This document shows, piece after piece, positions 1 through 5,748 of a stretch of DNA of 5,748 nt. The notes under the pieces are model-generated. The model did no database searches, had not been told where the DNA came from, and saw only the letters and a program-made list of their open reading frames with translations. Location: NCBI GenBank assembly GCA_023422975.1, contig JAFAGF010000159.1, positions 1-5,748 of the forward strand, given 5' to 3'. Origin of the DNA: Pseudomonadota bacterium. GTDB taxonomy: Bacteria > Pseudomonadota > Gammaproteobacteria > Burkholderiales > Burkholderiaceae_C. Numbering within the stretch: position 1 is the stretch's first letter; each line of letters begins with the position of its first letter. Position numbers and translations under genes: made by a program.

Positions 1-998
1 TAGACCGACTTATCGTCCGCAATCCCCGTTCCTACGGCATTGCAAATCGTCACATTGCCTGCACGGTAAGCATCCATCAAGCCTGCACACCCCAGCGTCG
101 AGGTCGAGCGAAAAACATCGGGGTCTAAAAAGTCATCATCCACCCGCCGGTAAATCACATCGACCCGCTGCAAGCCACGGGTCGTACGCATGTAAACCAC
201 CTGATCGCGCACCACCAAATCTTGCCCTTCCACCAACTCCACTCCCATTTGCTGGGCCAGGAAGGCATGCTCAAAATACGCGCTGTTGTACATGCCGGGG
301 GTCAGCACCACCACAGTGGCTGTGGCCGCAGCGGCACTGGGTGGCGCGCTGGCGCGCAAAGTGTCCAGCAACATATCCGGGTAATGCGCCACAGGCTCCA
401 CTGCATGCGAAGTGAACAAATCTGGAAACAAGCGCATCATCATCTTGCGGTTTTCCAGCATGTAAGACACACCGGAAGGCACACGCAAATTGTCTTCCAG
501 TACGAAATACTCGCCCTCCCCTTGGGCGTTCGGGGCACGCACGATATCAATGCCTGCGATGTGCGCGTAAATGCCGCCGGGAACCTGCAGACCTCGCATT
601 TCCGGGCGGAACTGGCTGTTGCCATCAATCAGGTCACGCGGGACAATGCCCGCCTGGAGAATCTCTTGCCCGTTGTAGACATCGGCAATAAAGCGATTGA
701 GCGCCGTCACGCGCTGCACCAAGCCTTGCTGCATGCGCTGCCACTCACCTGCGGGAATGATGCGCGGAATCAAGTCAAACGGAATCAAACGCTCTGTACC
801 CGCGCCACTTTCATCTTTGTCACCGTAGACGGCAAAGGTAATGCCCACACGGCGAAAAATCATTTCCGCCTCAGCCTGCCTAGCCTGCATCGTGGCTTGT
901 GATTGCCGCGCCAGCCACTGGGCATAGGACTTGTAATGGGACCGCACATCGCTGCCATCGAACGGCAGCATGGCGTACATTTCATCAAACTTCTGCAT
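1..998 (-). CDS. Circularly permuted type 2 ATP-grasp protein (DUF404/DUF407, COG2308), 3' end cut by window edge
   Basis: I translated this minus-strand frame by hand: 332 codons run open from ATG at 998 to the left edge, with no stop. Family-typical stretches include IPFDLIPRIIP (72-82), RPEMRGLQVPGGIYAHIAGID (starting at 131), FVLEDNLRVPSGVSYMLENR (165-184), MMRLFPDLF (187-195), VVLTPGMYNSAYFEHAFLAQQ (starting at 230), DVIYRRVDDDFLDP (280-293) and GTGIADDK (323-330), where the frame meets the edge. Family members are usually about 470-490 residues, so roughly the last third is missing. The family is predicted from fold and motifs to be an ATP-dependent amide (carboxylate-amine) ligase; its substrate is not established to my knowledge. 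Relatives often sit beside alpha-E (DUF403) and transglutaminase-like genes, expected here beyond position 1. The start is supported by GGGAGG nine bases upstream. No signal peptide or membrane segment is visible, so it should be cytosolic. Family assignment is confident; the function is not. Confidence 0.93.
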   Translation of the reverse strand, partial: MQKFDEMYAMLPFDGSDVRSHYKSYAQWLARQSQATMQARQAEAEMIFRRVGITFAVYGDKDESGAGTERLIPFDLIPRIIPAGEWQRMQQGLVQRVTALNRFIADVYNGQEILQAGIVPRDLIDGNSQFRPEMRGLQVPGGIYAHIAGIDIVRAPNAQGEGEYFVLEDNLRVPSGVSYMLENRKMMMRLFPDLFTSHAVEPVAHYPDMLLDTLRASAPPSAAAATATVVVLTPGMYNSAYFEHAFLAQQMGVELVEGQDLVVRDQVVYMRTTRGLQRVDVIYRRVDDDFLDPDVFRSTSTLGCAGLMDAYRAGNVTICNAVGTGIADDKSV

Positions 999-1007
999 AC
1001 TCGCACG

Positions 1008-1013
1008 CCTCCC
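1008..1013 (-). promoter_or_regulatory. Shine-Dalgarno of the ATP-grasp gene
   Basis: On the minus strand GGGAGG lies nine bases before the ATG at 998. It is the strongest ribosome binding site in the window and fixes that start over the in-frame ATGs at codons 7 and 10. Confidence 0.8.
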
Positions 1014-1022
1014 GTAAATGGA

Positions 1023-1040
1023 TTGCTGCTTCTCCAGCAA
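1023..1040 (-). repeat. Small perfect inverted repeat in the ATP-grasp leader
   Basis: TTGCTG (1023-1028) and CAGCAA (1035-1040) are perfect inverted repeats around a 6-base loop. In the minus-strand transcript this hairpin ends nine bases before the Shine-Dalgarno, so it could affect translation initiation. A 6-bp stem alone is weak evidence; its interest comes from its position and from the longer inverted repeat just upstream. Confidence 0.5.
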
Positions 1041-1047
1041 GAATCAG

Positions 1048-1089
1048 GCCTGCCATCGTCGGCATGTCCAAAGGCAAGCGATGGCAGGC
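1048..1089 (-). repeat. Perfect 11-bp inverted repeat between comEC and the ATP-grasp gene
   Basis: GCCTGCCATCG (1048-1058) is matched exactly by CGATGGCAGGC (1079-1089) around a 20-base loop. A G:U pair in the minus-strand RNA does not form next to the loop, but the 11-bp GC-rich stem is strong. It starts about 38 bases after the comEC stop. No T-tract follows in the minus direction (the next bases are CTGATTC), so it is not a canonical intrinsic terminator. It could be a leader hairpin, a 3'-end stabilising structure for comEC mRNA, or a DNA operator. Confidence 0.7.
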
Positions 1090-1127
1090 ATTGAATGTTG
1101 GATGGAGTGTAGCAATGGGGTCGAGGA

Positions 1128-3500
1128 TCACCTCGGTACAGGCGCCCAATACCTACGCCAATTCACGCGTTCGCATTCCACCTGTTCCGGCTGCGCAGAA
1201 CGCCACCATGCAGCCCCGCATGCAGGCGTCTCCACCCACCTGACACCTGCACGTTGATAGCGCTGCACGACAGCAGCAGCCGGATGGCCAAACCGGTTGC
1301 GATAACCTGCCTGCGCAATCGCCAGCGAAGGCTGCACAGTCTCAATCCATGCTGTGCTCGAAGATGTTGTGCTGCCGTGGTGCGGCACCAGCAGTACATC
1401 GGCCCGGACATCAGCCGCCGAACGAATCAGCGCCCGCTCCTGCGGCACTTCAATATCTCCAGTCAACAACGCGCGCTGCCCACCGTGGCTTTGCACCCGC
1501 AGCACACAACTGCTGGCATTGCTGGCCGACTTGGTTGCGCGTACCTCTAATGCAGCGGGCAGCGGGTGAAGCACCTGAAAGTACACGCCATCCCAGTGCC
1601 ACGCTTGCCCCGCCTGACAAGGCACACCACCGGCACCCAGCCATCGGGATTGCGGAAAAGCCTGCTGCACCGACTGCGCTCCGCCCGCATGGTCACTGTC
1701 GGCATGGCTGATCATGAGCACCGAAAGATCCACGCCCAGTGCCCGCAGCACTGGCACCACGGTGCGCTCTCCCGCATCCACATGCTCCGACCAACGCGGC
1801 CCTGCATCAAACAACAAGCTATGGCCCTGCGTACGCAAGAGCACAGCACTGCCTTGCCCGACATCCAGCGCCAGCAAATCAAACTGCCCCCAGGCTGGCG
1901 TTGCAGGCTGCCACCACAGCATGGGAACGATCAGCGGCAGTCCCAGCAGGCGCCAGCGCCACCCCCAAGGCATTGCCAGCCACAAGCACCCGAGCACGCC
2001 AGCCACCGCTGCCCACCATGCAGGCTGTGCAAAATACAGCACCGCCACAGGCCACGCAGCCATGGCTTCCAGCACCCAGACCATGGCCGTCACGCCATGC
2101 ACTGCCAGCGGCCATAAAGGGGTCCATATCGCCCCCAGCATGGACAGCGGAGTAATCACCAACGTCACCCACGGAATAGCCCACAAATTGGCAAGCATGC
2201 CCACCACTGAAATCTGCCCAAACAGCAGCAGTGTCAGCGGTGCCAGCGCCAGTCCTAGCACCCATTGCTCTCTCAGCAGCCGCAGTCCGGCATGGCGGTA
2301 CTTGCGCTGGCGCGTATTCCGGTCTACGGGTTGCGTAGCAAACAGCACGCCCACGGCCACAAAACTCAACCAGAAACCTGCTTGCAACAAGCTCCATGGA
2401 TCCAGCGCCACCACCACGGTCAGCACCGTCAACCACACCATCGGCCAAGGCCATGCCCGCCCTTGGGTGCGCAAAATCACGACCACCAGCAGCATGCCAA
2501 TCGTGCGTTGTGCCGGAATGCCCCAACCGCTGAATACGGCGTACAGCGTTGCCAAGCACCAGCCTGCCCAGGCGGCCGCTAATGGCGCCGGCAGCCACAA
2601 ACAACAGCGCACACTGCGCCGCCACACCGCGTTCACCAACGCCACTGCCAGCCATGCAAACATGGTGATATGCAAGCCACTAATGCTGACCAGGTGAGCC
2701 ACACCCGTATCTCTGAACAATTGCCAGTCTGCACGCGTAATGCGGGACTGCGCGCCCGTCACCAGCGCTTGCACCACGCCCCACGATGCCTGCTCCCGCG
2801 GCGATGCGTGCGCAGGCGGCTGCATCGCTTGCAGCAAACGACCACGCAGTTGAGCCACCGGTGCATGCATCGTCTGCCCCAGCCACTGCGGAGCCGCGCC
2901 TTCCCCTTTGCTATGCTGGCGTACATAGCCTGTTGCATGTACACCTTGGCTCCACATCCACAGTTCCCAATCCATGCTGTGCGGATTGCGCTCTCCATGC
3001 GGTGCCTTGAGACGCACCGTCCATGACCAACGCTGGCCTGCTTGCAAGCCTTCGGCGGGTGGCTCGCCATACCAGCTCAGCATGACGGCTTCGGGCAAAC
3101 GAATCTGCGCACCTTCAGCCCAGGATTTTTCAATCTCAAAACGCATGCGTATGCCGCGTGCACTGGTCTGCGGCATGTCGGCAATCACCCCTTGCACACG
3201 AACATCACGCCCCTCCCACACCGCAGGCATGGCTGTTTGCTGAAAAGCGGCCGCCCGCCAGCCTGTGCAGGCCCACGCCAGCAGCATGGACAATGCCAGC
3301 ACACACCACGGGCGGCGCCACGCAGGTTGATGCCAGAGCACCAGCGCCAGCACTGCCGCAGCACTCGCCATCGCGACATACACCCCTAACGAAAACAGCG
3401 CACTTTGCTGCAATTGCAAGGCGCTGCCTGCCACCACGCCCAGCATGGCATACACCCCAGTGGCGGGGCGCCGGGGCAAAGCGCTGCAATGTATTGGCAT
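1128..3500 (-). CDS. comEC: ComEC/Rec2 DNA internalization competence protein
   Basis: ComEC is the inner-membrane channel that takes single-stranded DNA into the cytoplasm during natural transformation. Numbered from the ATG at 3500 (790 residues), the protein has hydrophobic segments near 18-30, 38-56 and 66-79. A soluble DUF4131/OB-like stretch follows at about 95-200. The multi-pass Competence domain spans about 240-530 and carries HLVSISGLHI (269-278). A metallo-beta-lactamase-type domain follows from about 540: LDVGQGSA (545-552), the metal-binding HADSDH (599-604), NASSCVL (661-667), LLTGDIE (678-684), PHHGS (706-710) and GYRNRFGHP (732-740). All expected catalytic motifs are present and the frame is unbroken at the usual proteobacterial length of about 750-850 residues, so it looks functional. 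The start is uncertain: TTG 3536, ATG 3512, ATG 3500 and ATG 3446 are in frame. None of the first three has a clear Shine-Dalgarno, whereas 3446 has GGGGTG eight bases upstream. It is divergent from the ridA-like gene. No other competence gene is nearby. Confidence 0.96.
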   Translation of the reverse strand: MPIHCSALPRRPATGVYAMLGVVAGSALQLQQSALFSLGVYVAMASAAAVLALVLWHQPAWRRPWCVLALSMLLAWACTGWRAAAFQQTAMPAVWEGRDVRVQGVIADMPQTSARGIRMRFEIEKSWAEGAQIRLPEAVMLSWYGEPPAEGLQAGQRWSWTVRLKAPHGERNPHSMDWELWMWSQGVHATGYVRQHSKGEGAAPQWLGQTMHAPVAQLRGRLLQAMQPPAHASPREQASWGVVQALVTGAQSRITRADWQLFRDTGVAHLVSISGLHITMFAWLAVALVNAVWRRSVRCCLWLPAPLAAAWAGWCLATLYAVFSGWGIPAQRTIGMLLVVVILRTQGRAWPWPMVWLTVLTVVVALDPWSLLQAGFWLSFVAVGVLFATQPVDRNTRQRKYRHAGLRLLREQWVLGLALAPLTLLLFGQISVVGMLANLWAIPWVTLVITPLSMLGAIWTPLWPLAVHGVTAMVWVLEAMAAWPVAVLYFAQPAWWAAVAGVLGCLWLAMPWGWRWRLLGLPLIVPMLWWQPATPAWGQFDLLALDVGQGSAVLLRTQGHSLLFDAGPRWSEHVDAGERTVVPVLRALGVDLSVLMISHADSDHAGGAQSVQQAFPQSRWLGAGGVPCQAGQAWHWDGVYFQVLHPLPAALEVRATKSASNASSCVLRVQSHGGQRALLTGDIEVPQERALIRSAADVRADVLLVPHHGSTTSSSTAWIETVQPSLAIAQAGYRNRFGHPAAAVVQRYQRAGVRWVETPACGAAWWRSAQPEQVECERVNWRRYWAPVPR

Positions 3501-3538
3501 ACTGGCGAGCATGCGGTGTGAACGCTGGGCATGCAAAG

Positions 3539-3554
3539 CCAGTTACCCAGTTAC
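3539..3554. repeat. 8-bp tandem direct repeat upstream of the ridA-like gene
   Basis: CCAGTTAC occurs twice back to back (3539-3546 and 3547-3554), ending 34 bases before the ATG at 3589. It lies between the divergent comEC and ridA-like starts and could be a protein binding site or a replication-slippage product. The sequence alone does not decide. Confidence 0.5.
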
Positions 3555-3575
3555 ACCGACCACTCAGACAAGACG

Positions 3576-3581
3576 AAAGGA
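3576..3581 (+). promoter_or_regulatory. Shine-Dalgarno of the ridA-like gene
   Basis: AAAGGA lies seven bases before the ATG at 3589. It supports that start over the upstream extension of the same open frame to 3445, which would overlap comEC and encode non-homologous residues. Confidence 0.75.
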
Positions 3582-3588
3582 AAACACC

Positions 3589-4047
3589 ATGAGCGTTTAT
3601 GACCAATTGCAAGCCCTGAATATCAAGCTGCCCCCCGTCGCAGTGCCTGCGGCTGCCTACGTGCCGTTTGTGCAAACCGGTAATCTGGTGTTCTTGAGCG
3701 GCCACATTGCCAAAAAAGACGGGCAAGTCTGGGCTGGCCAGTTGGGTGCCAACATCGCGACCGAAGAGGGCAAGCAAGCCGCCCGCGCCGTGGCTATTGA
3801 TTTGCTGGGCACGCTGCAAGTAGCCTGCGGTGGTGATTTGAACCGCGTGCAACGCATCGTCAAGGTGATGAGCCTGGTCAACTCCACCCCCAGCTTTACC
3901 GAGCAGCACCTGGTGACCAATGGCTGCTCGGAGCTGATCGCCGAAGTCTTTGGCGACAAAGGCACCCATGCACGCAGCGCATTTGGCGTGGCACAAATCC
4001 CCATGGGGGCTTGCGTGGAAATTGAGTTGATTGCGGAAATCGCCTGA
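3589..4047 (+). CDS. RidA family protein (YjgF/YER057c/UK114), longer variant
   Basis: 152 residues, probably a cytosolic homotrimer as in the family. Classical RidA hydrolyses reactive enamine/imine intermediates from PLP-dependent dehydratases; this longer type belongs to a YjgF-like subfamily without an established substrate. Aligned by eye to E. coli RidA (128 residues), LVFLSGHI (33-40) contains Ser37, matching Ser30. HARS (127-130) contains Arg129, matching the essential carboxylate-binding Arg105. VEIELIAEIA (143-152) contains Glu144, matching Glu120. Tyr17 of E. coli aligns with Phe27. About ten extra N-terminal residues and an insertion around TNGCSELIAEVFGDKGTH (110-127) account for the greater length. 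The ATG at 3589 has a good Shine-Dalgarno, and the protein begins with MSVYDQL, typical of this subfamily. It is the only plus-strand gene, monocistronic, and followed by two terminator-like structures. Family is certain; subfamily function is not. Confidence 0.95.
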   Translation: MSVYDQLQALNIKLPPVAVPAAAYVPFVQTGNLVFLSGHIAKKDGQVWAGQLGANIATEEGKQAARAVAIDLLGTLQVACGGDLNRVQRIVKVMSLVNSTPSFTEQHLVTNGCSELIAEVFGDKGTHARSAFGVAQIPMGACVEIELIAEIA

Positions 4048-4049
4048 TA

Positions 4050-4143
4050 AAAAACAAGAGCTACTGGCGCAGACAAATACTCAGTTTCACTATCAAAACA
4101 TAGTGAAACTTAGATTTCATCAAGGCAACAAGCTCTTTTTTTT
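4050..4143 (+). repeat. Long imperfect palindromic element ending in T8, possible terminator or dispersed repeat
   Basis: Starting three bases after the ridA-like stop, an outer stem pairs AAGAGCT (4056-4062) with AGCTCTT (4131-4137). It extends through A-T pairs (4050-4054 with 4139-4143) past one mismatch. Inside lies a perfect 11-bp stem, AGTTTCACTAT (4083-4093) with ATAGTGAAACT (4100-4110), around the loop CAAAAC. Partial pairing of AAAT (4075-4078) with ATTT (4114-4117) lengthens it. Eight T's (4136-4143) end the element, so it could act as the first terminator of the ridA-like gene. From memory, dispersed palindromes with GAGCT/AGCTC ends and poly-T occur in many Comamonadaceae genomes. 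Calling this a member is inference. Confidence 0.65.
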
Positions 4144-4157
4144 AAGATTTCGACACT

Positions 4158-4193
4158 AAAAAAGCGCACTCCAGTTTGGATGTGCGCTTTTTT
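4158..4193. terminator. Bidirectional intrinsic terminator between the ridA-like gene and folK
   Basis: AAAAAAGCGCAC (4158-4169) and GTGCGCTTTTTT (4182-4193) form a perfect 12-bp inverted repeat. The 12-base loop contains a smaller TCCA/TGGA pairing (4170-4173 with 4177-4180). A GC-rich core is flanked by A6 on one side and T6 on the other, so both transcripts end in a U-tract. It ends 32 bases past the folK stop on the minus strand and starts 110 bases past the ridA-like stop on the plus strand, fitting a shared terminator for convergent genes. Confidence 0.92.
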
Positions 4194-4225
4194 GATGGGG
4201 CCACCGTGTGCCCAAAGGCCGCCTA

Positions 4226-4732
4226 CTACGCCGACAGCACGGGCTTTGCCCAATCGGGCGCTTGCGCCACGGCAATCCGCTGGTCTGCCACTGCCGCCAA
4301 CTGTTCTGCCGTCACCAAGCTAGCATCCAGTTGCACCAAAGGCAGCAGCACAAAAGCCCGCTCATGCATGCGCGGGTGCGGCACGGTCAGCGCCGGCGTG
4401 TCCAGTTGCGCATCACCCCACAACAAAATATCCAAATCCAGCGTGCGCGGCGCATTGCGGTAAGGGCGCTCACGGCCTGCTGCCAGCTCAATGGCCTGCA
4501 GCGCCTGCAGAAAATCTTGCGGGCTTTGCTGCGTCTGCACCGCTGCCACCGCGTTCAAGTAGTCGGGCCCCGTGGCATCCACAGGGGCACTGCTGTAGAG
4601 CGATGACACTGCCAGCAGTTGGGTCTGCGGCAACACCGCTATGGCGTGCAACGCTTGCAGCAAAGCCTCGCCTCTGTCCCCCAAATTGGCTCCCAGGCCC
4701 ACATACACGCGCACAGCGGGCACCTCAGGCAT
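4226..4732 (-). CDS. folK: 2-amino-4-hydroxy-6-hydroxymethyldihydropteridine pyrophosphokinase (HPPK)
   Basis: HPPK transfers pyrophosphate from ATP to 6-hydroxymethyl-7,8-dihydropterin, the step before dihydropteroate synthase in folate synthesis; it is cytosolic. From the ATG at 4732 the protein has 168 residues, normal for the family. Visible motifs are the N-terminal VGLGANLGDR (11-20), DYLNAV (57-62), the flexible loop GRERPYR (86-92), and APRTLDLDILLWGD (94-107). The last contains Arg96 and the two magnesium ligands Asp99 and Asp101, equivalent to E. coli Asp95 and Asp97. PHPRMHERAF (118-127) has His119 and Arg125, equivalent to E. coli His115 and Arg121. All catalytic residues are present. 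A GTG directly before the ATG (4735) is an alternative start. The start overlaps the pcnB stop and no strong Shine-Dalgarno is seen, so translation is probably coupled to pcnB. It is the last gene before the shared terminator. Confidence 0.97.
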   Translation of the reverse strand: MPEVPAVRVYVGLGANLGDRGEALLQALHAIAVLPQTQLLAVSSLYSSAPVDATGPDYLNAVAAVQTQQSPQDFLQALQAIELAAGRERPYRNAPRTLDLDILLWGDAQLDTPALTVPHPRMHERAFVLLPLVQLDASLVTAEQLAAVADQRIAVAQAPDWAKPVLSA

Positions 4733-4735
4733 CAC
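4730..4735 (-). promoter_or_regulatory. pcnB stop / folK start overlap (GTGATG)
   Basis: On the minus strand GTGATG holds the pcnB stop TGA (4734-4732), the folK ATG (4732-4730) and an alternative folK GTG (4735-4733). The upstream bases contain no convincing Shine-Dalgarno (only GTGGG further back). This layout fits termination-reinitiation coupling. Confidence 0.75.
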
Positions 4736-5748
4736 TCTGTCGTACCCACTTCTGCGGCGGCACCGCTACCCGCAGGCTTGCGGCGACGGCGGCGTTTTTT
4801 CTTGGCAGGCGCATCCTCCAGTGCCTGAGCGCCTTCATGGGCAATGGCATCCAGCGGTGAATCTTCCGACTCTGCCTTGCGCACCACCTTGCGCGGCTGG
4901 GCCGCCTTTTGCTTTTGGCGTTGCTCTTCGCGGGCTTGTGCCACCAGATCTTCACGGTGCGCGTCATCGGATGCCTGGAAGTCTTGCCACCACTGTGCCA
5001 AGGCTTCGTCCACCTCACCCACGTCGGCACGCAGGCGCAAAAAGTCAAAGCCTGCGCGAAAGCGCGCCTGCAGCACCATGCCAAATGGGGACGAGCCCGT
5101 GCGCTTGTCAAAGCGTGGCTGCATCACCCAGATCTCGCGCATATCGGCGGCCAGCTTGCCGCGGCCCGACACATCACCAATGCGCTGGTCAAACACTTCG
5201 TCAATTGCTTCACTCAACGCAGGGAAAGCGTGGTAGCCCTTCTTGAGGCGGCGCTCCCAGCCCGTTTTCACGTCTTGCCACAGCACGCAGGCCAGCATAA
5301 AGCTGGGGGCCACAGGCTTGCCTTCGCCCACACGGCGGTCGGTATCAGCCAGCACGGCTTGCACAAAGGGGTGTTCTGCGCGCTCGACCACCACATCCAG
5401 CAAGGGGTAAATGCCCTTGGCCAGCCCCAGTTTCTTGAGCTGCTCAATCGATGCCAGCGCATGGCCGGTTTGCAGCAGCTTGAGCATTTCGTCAAACAAG
5501 CGACTTTGCGGCACTTCCTTGAGCAAATGCTCCGACTCCACCAAAGGCTTGGCCGTTTTGGACTCCAGCTTGAAGCCCAGTGGGCTGAGCTTGGCGGCAA
5601 AACGCACGGCGCGAATGATGCGCACGGGGTCTTCGCGGTAACGCGTGGCCGCATCACCAATCATGCGCAGCACACGCTTTTGCGCATCTTGAATGCCCTT
5701 GTGGAAATCGACCACGACTTCGCTTTCCGGGTCGTAGTACATGGCGTT
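4732..5748 (-). CDS. pcnB: Poly(A) polymerase I (PcnB), N-terminus beyond window edge
   Basis: PcnB adds 3' poly(A) tails to RNA, promoting decay by polynucleotide phosphorylase and RNase E, and controls antisense-RNA-regulated plasmid copy number. The 338 visible residues start in the nucleotidyltransferase head at NAMYYDPESEVVVDF (1-15) and continue through the class II signature TRYREDPVRIIRAVRFAAKL (35-54). The helical neck and RNA-binding region follow (about 55-255, including DMREIWVMQPRFDKR, 202-216). The C-terminal tail is charged, with a basic cluster KKKRRRRRK (317-324) suited to RNA binding. The catalytic aspartates of the N-terminal GG.VRD region are not in the window; E. coli PcnB is 465 residues, so roughly 110-170 residues are missing. 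The ATG at 5742 is internal, not the true start: the frame stays open to the edge and the preceding residues (Asn-Ala) match the family. The RYREDPVR motif separates poly(A) polymerases from CCA-adding enzymes reasonably well. It overlaps folK. Confidence 0.96.
   Translation of the reverse strand, partial: NAMYYDPESEVVVDFHKGIQDAQKRVLRMIGDAATRYREDPVRIIRAVRFAAKLSPLGFKLESKTAKPLVESEHLLKEVPQSRLFDEMLKLLQTGHALASIEQLKKLGLAKGIYPLLDVVVERAEHPFVQAVLADTDRRVGEGKPVAPSFMLACVLWQDVKTGWERRLKKGYHAFPALSEAIDEVFDQRIGDVSGRGKLAADMREIWVMQPRFDKRTGSSPFGMVLQARFRAGFDFLRLRADVGEVDEALAQWWQDFQASDDAHREDLVAQAREEQRQKQKAAQPRKVVRKAESEDSPLDAIAHEGAQALEDAPAKKKRRRRRKPAGSGAAAEVGTTE

Noticed and set aside
222..902. 226-codon plus-strand open frame
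   Set aside because: It is antisense to the conserved ATP-grasp coding region; the His/Arg-rich translation has no motif and no ribosome binding site was seen.
1048..1089. Reading this inverted repeat as the comEC intrinsic terminator
   Set aside because: No T-tract follows the stem in the direction of comEC transcription and the 20-base loop is long for a terminator.
1106..1111. TACACT on the minus strand as a -10 box for the ATP-grasp gene
   Set aside because: It matches four of six consensus bases, but no convincing -35 lies 16-18 bases upstream; too weak to list as a promoter.
1879..2655. 258-codon minus-strand frame inside comEC
   Set aside because: It is an alternative frame of comEC; the comEC frame carries the conserved Competence-domain residues throughout.
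1714..2697. 327-codon plus-strand open frame opposite comEC
   Set aside because: Its translation is low-complexity (Ser/Thr/His/Ala-rich) with no recognisable motif, and it is fully antisense to conserved comEC codons; typical of GC-rich DNA.
3509..3534. Two GCATGC palindromes 20 bp apart upstream of the ridA-like gene
   Set aside because: GCATGC recurs elsewhere in this window within coding sequence, so the pair is likely compositional.
3445..3588. N-terminal extension of the ridA-like frame
   Set aside because: It would overlap the 5' end of comEC and the added residues are unlike the family; the ATG at 3589 has a good Shine-Dalgarno and a family-typical N-terminus.
3205..3996. 263-codon minus-strand frame opposite the ridA-like gene and running into comEC
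   Set aside because: It overlaps two well-supported genes in other frames and its translation resembles no family I know.
4176..4606. Plus-strand open frames opposite folK
   Set aside because: They are antisense to conserved folK motifs and start inside the terminator or right after it, with no homologous features.

Overview
The window is high-GC DNA (about 60% by eye) that reads as ordinary chromosome of a betaproteobacterium in the Burkholderiales, most likely Comamonadaceae (Comamonas/Acidovorax-like). This rests on the style of the ComEC, RidA-like, FolK and PcnB proteins and on the pcnB-folK pairing. The genus call is inference from remembered protein style; no search was run. No mobile element, CRISPR array, tRNA or rRNA gene is visible, and coding density is high.

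Layout, left to right. (1) Positions 1-998, minus strand: the first 332 codons of a circularly permuted type 2 ATP-grasp protein, cut by the left edge. It has a good Shine-Dalgarno and a leader with two perfect inverted repeats (999-1127). (2) 1128-about 3500, minus strand: an intact comEC/rec2, the inner-membrane DNA-uptake channel with a C-terminal metallo-beta-lactamase-type domain. (3) A short divergent intergenic region with an 8-bp tandem repeat. (4) 3589-4047, plus strand: a RidA/YjgF-family protein, the only plus-strand gene. (5) 4048-4225: a structured non-coding region holding a long imperfect palindrome ending in T8, then a bidirectional terminator with a perfect 12-bp stem between the convergent ridA-like gene and folK. 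(6) 4226-4732, minus strand: folK, last gene of its operon. (7) 4732-5748, minus strand: pcnB (poly(A) polymerase I), missing its N-terminus at the right edge and overlapping the folK start by one to four bases.

The genes do not form one pathway. pcnB and folK are translationally coupled but act in RNA turnover and folate synthesis. comEC serves natural transformation and stands away from other competence genes. The ATP-grasp gene is probably the head of a poorly understood conserved operon (alpha-E, transglutaminase-like and sometimes Anbu peptidase genes) lying beyond the left edge. I found no clear new system inside the window. The best leads are the truncated ATP-grasp locus with its structured leader and the palindromic element downstream of the ridA-like gene.
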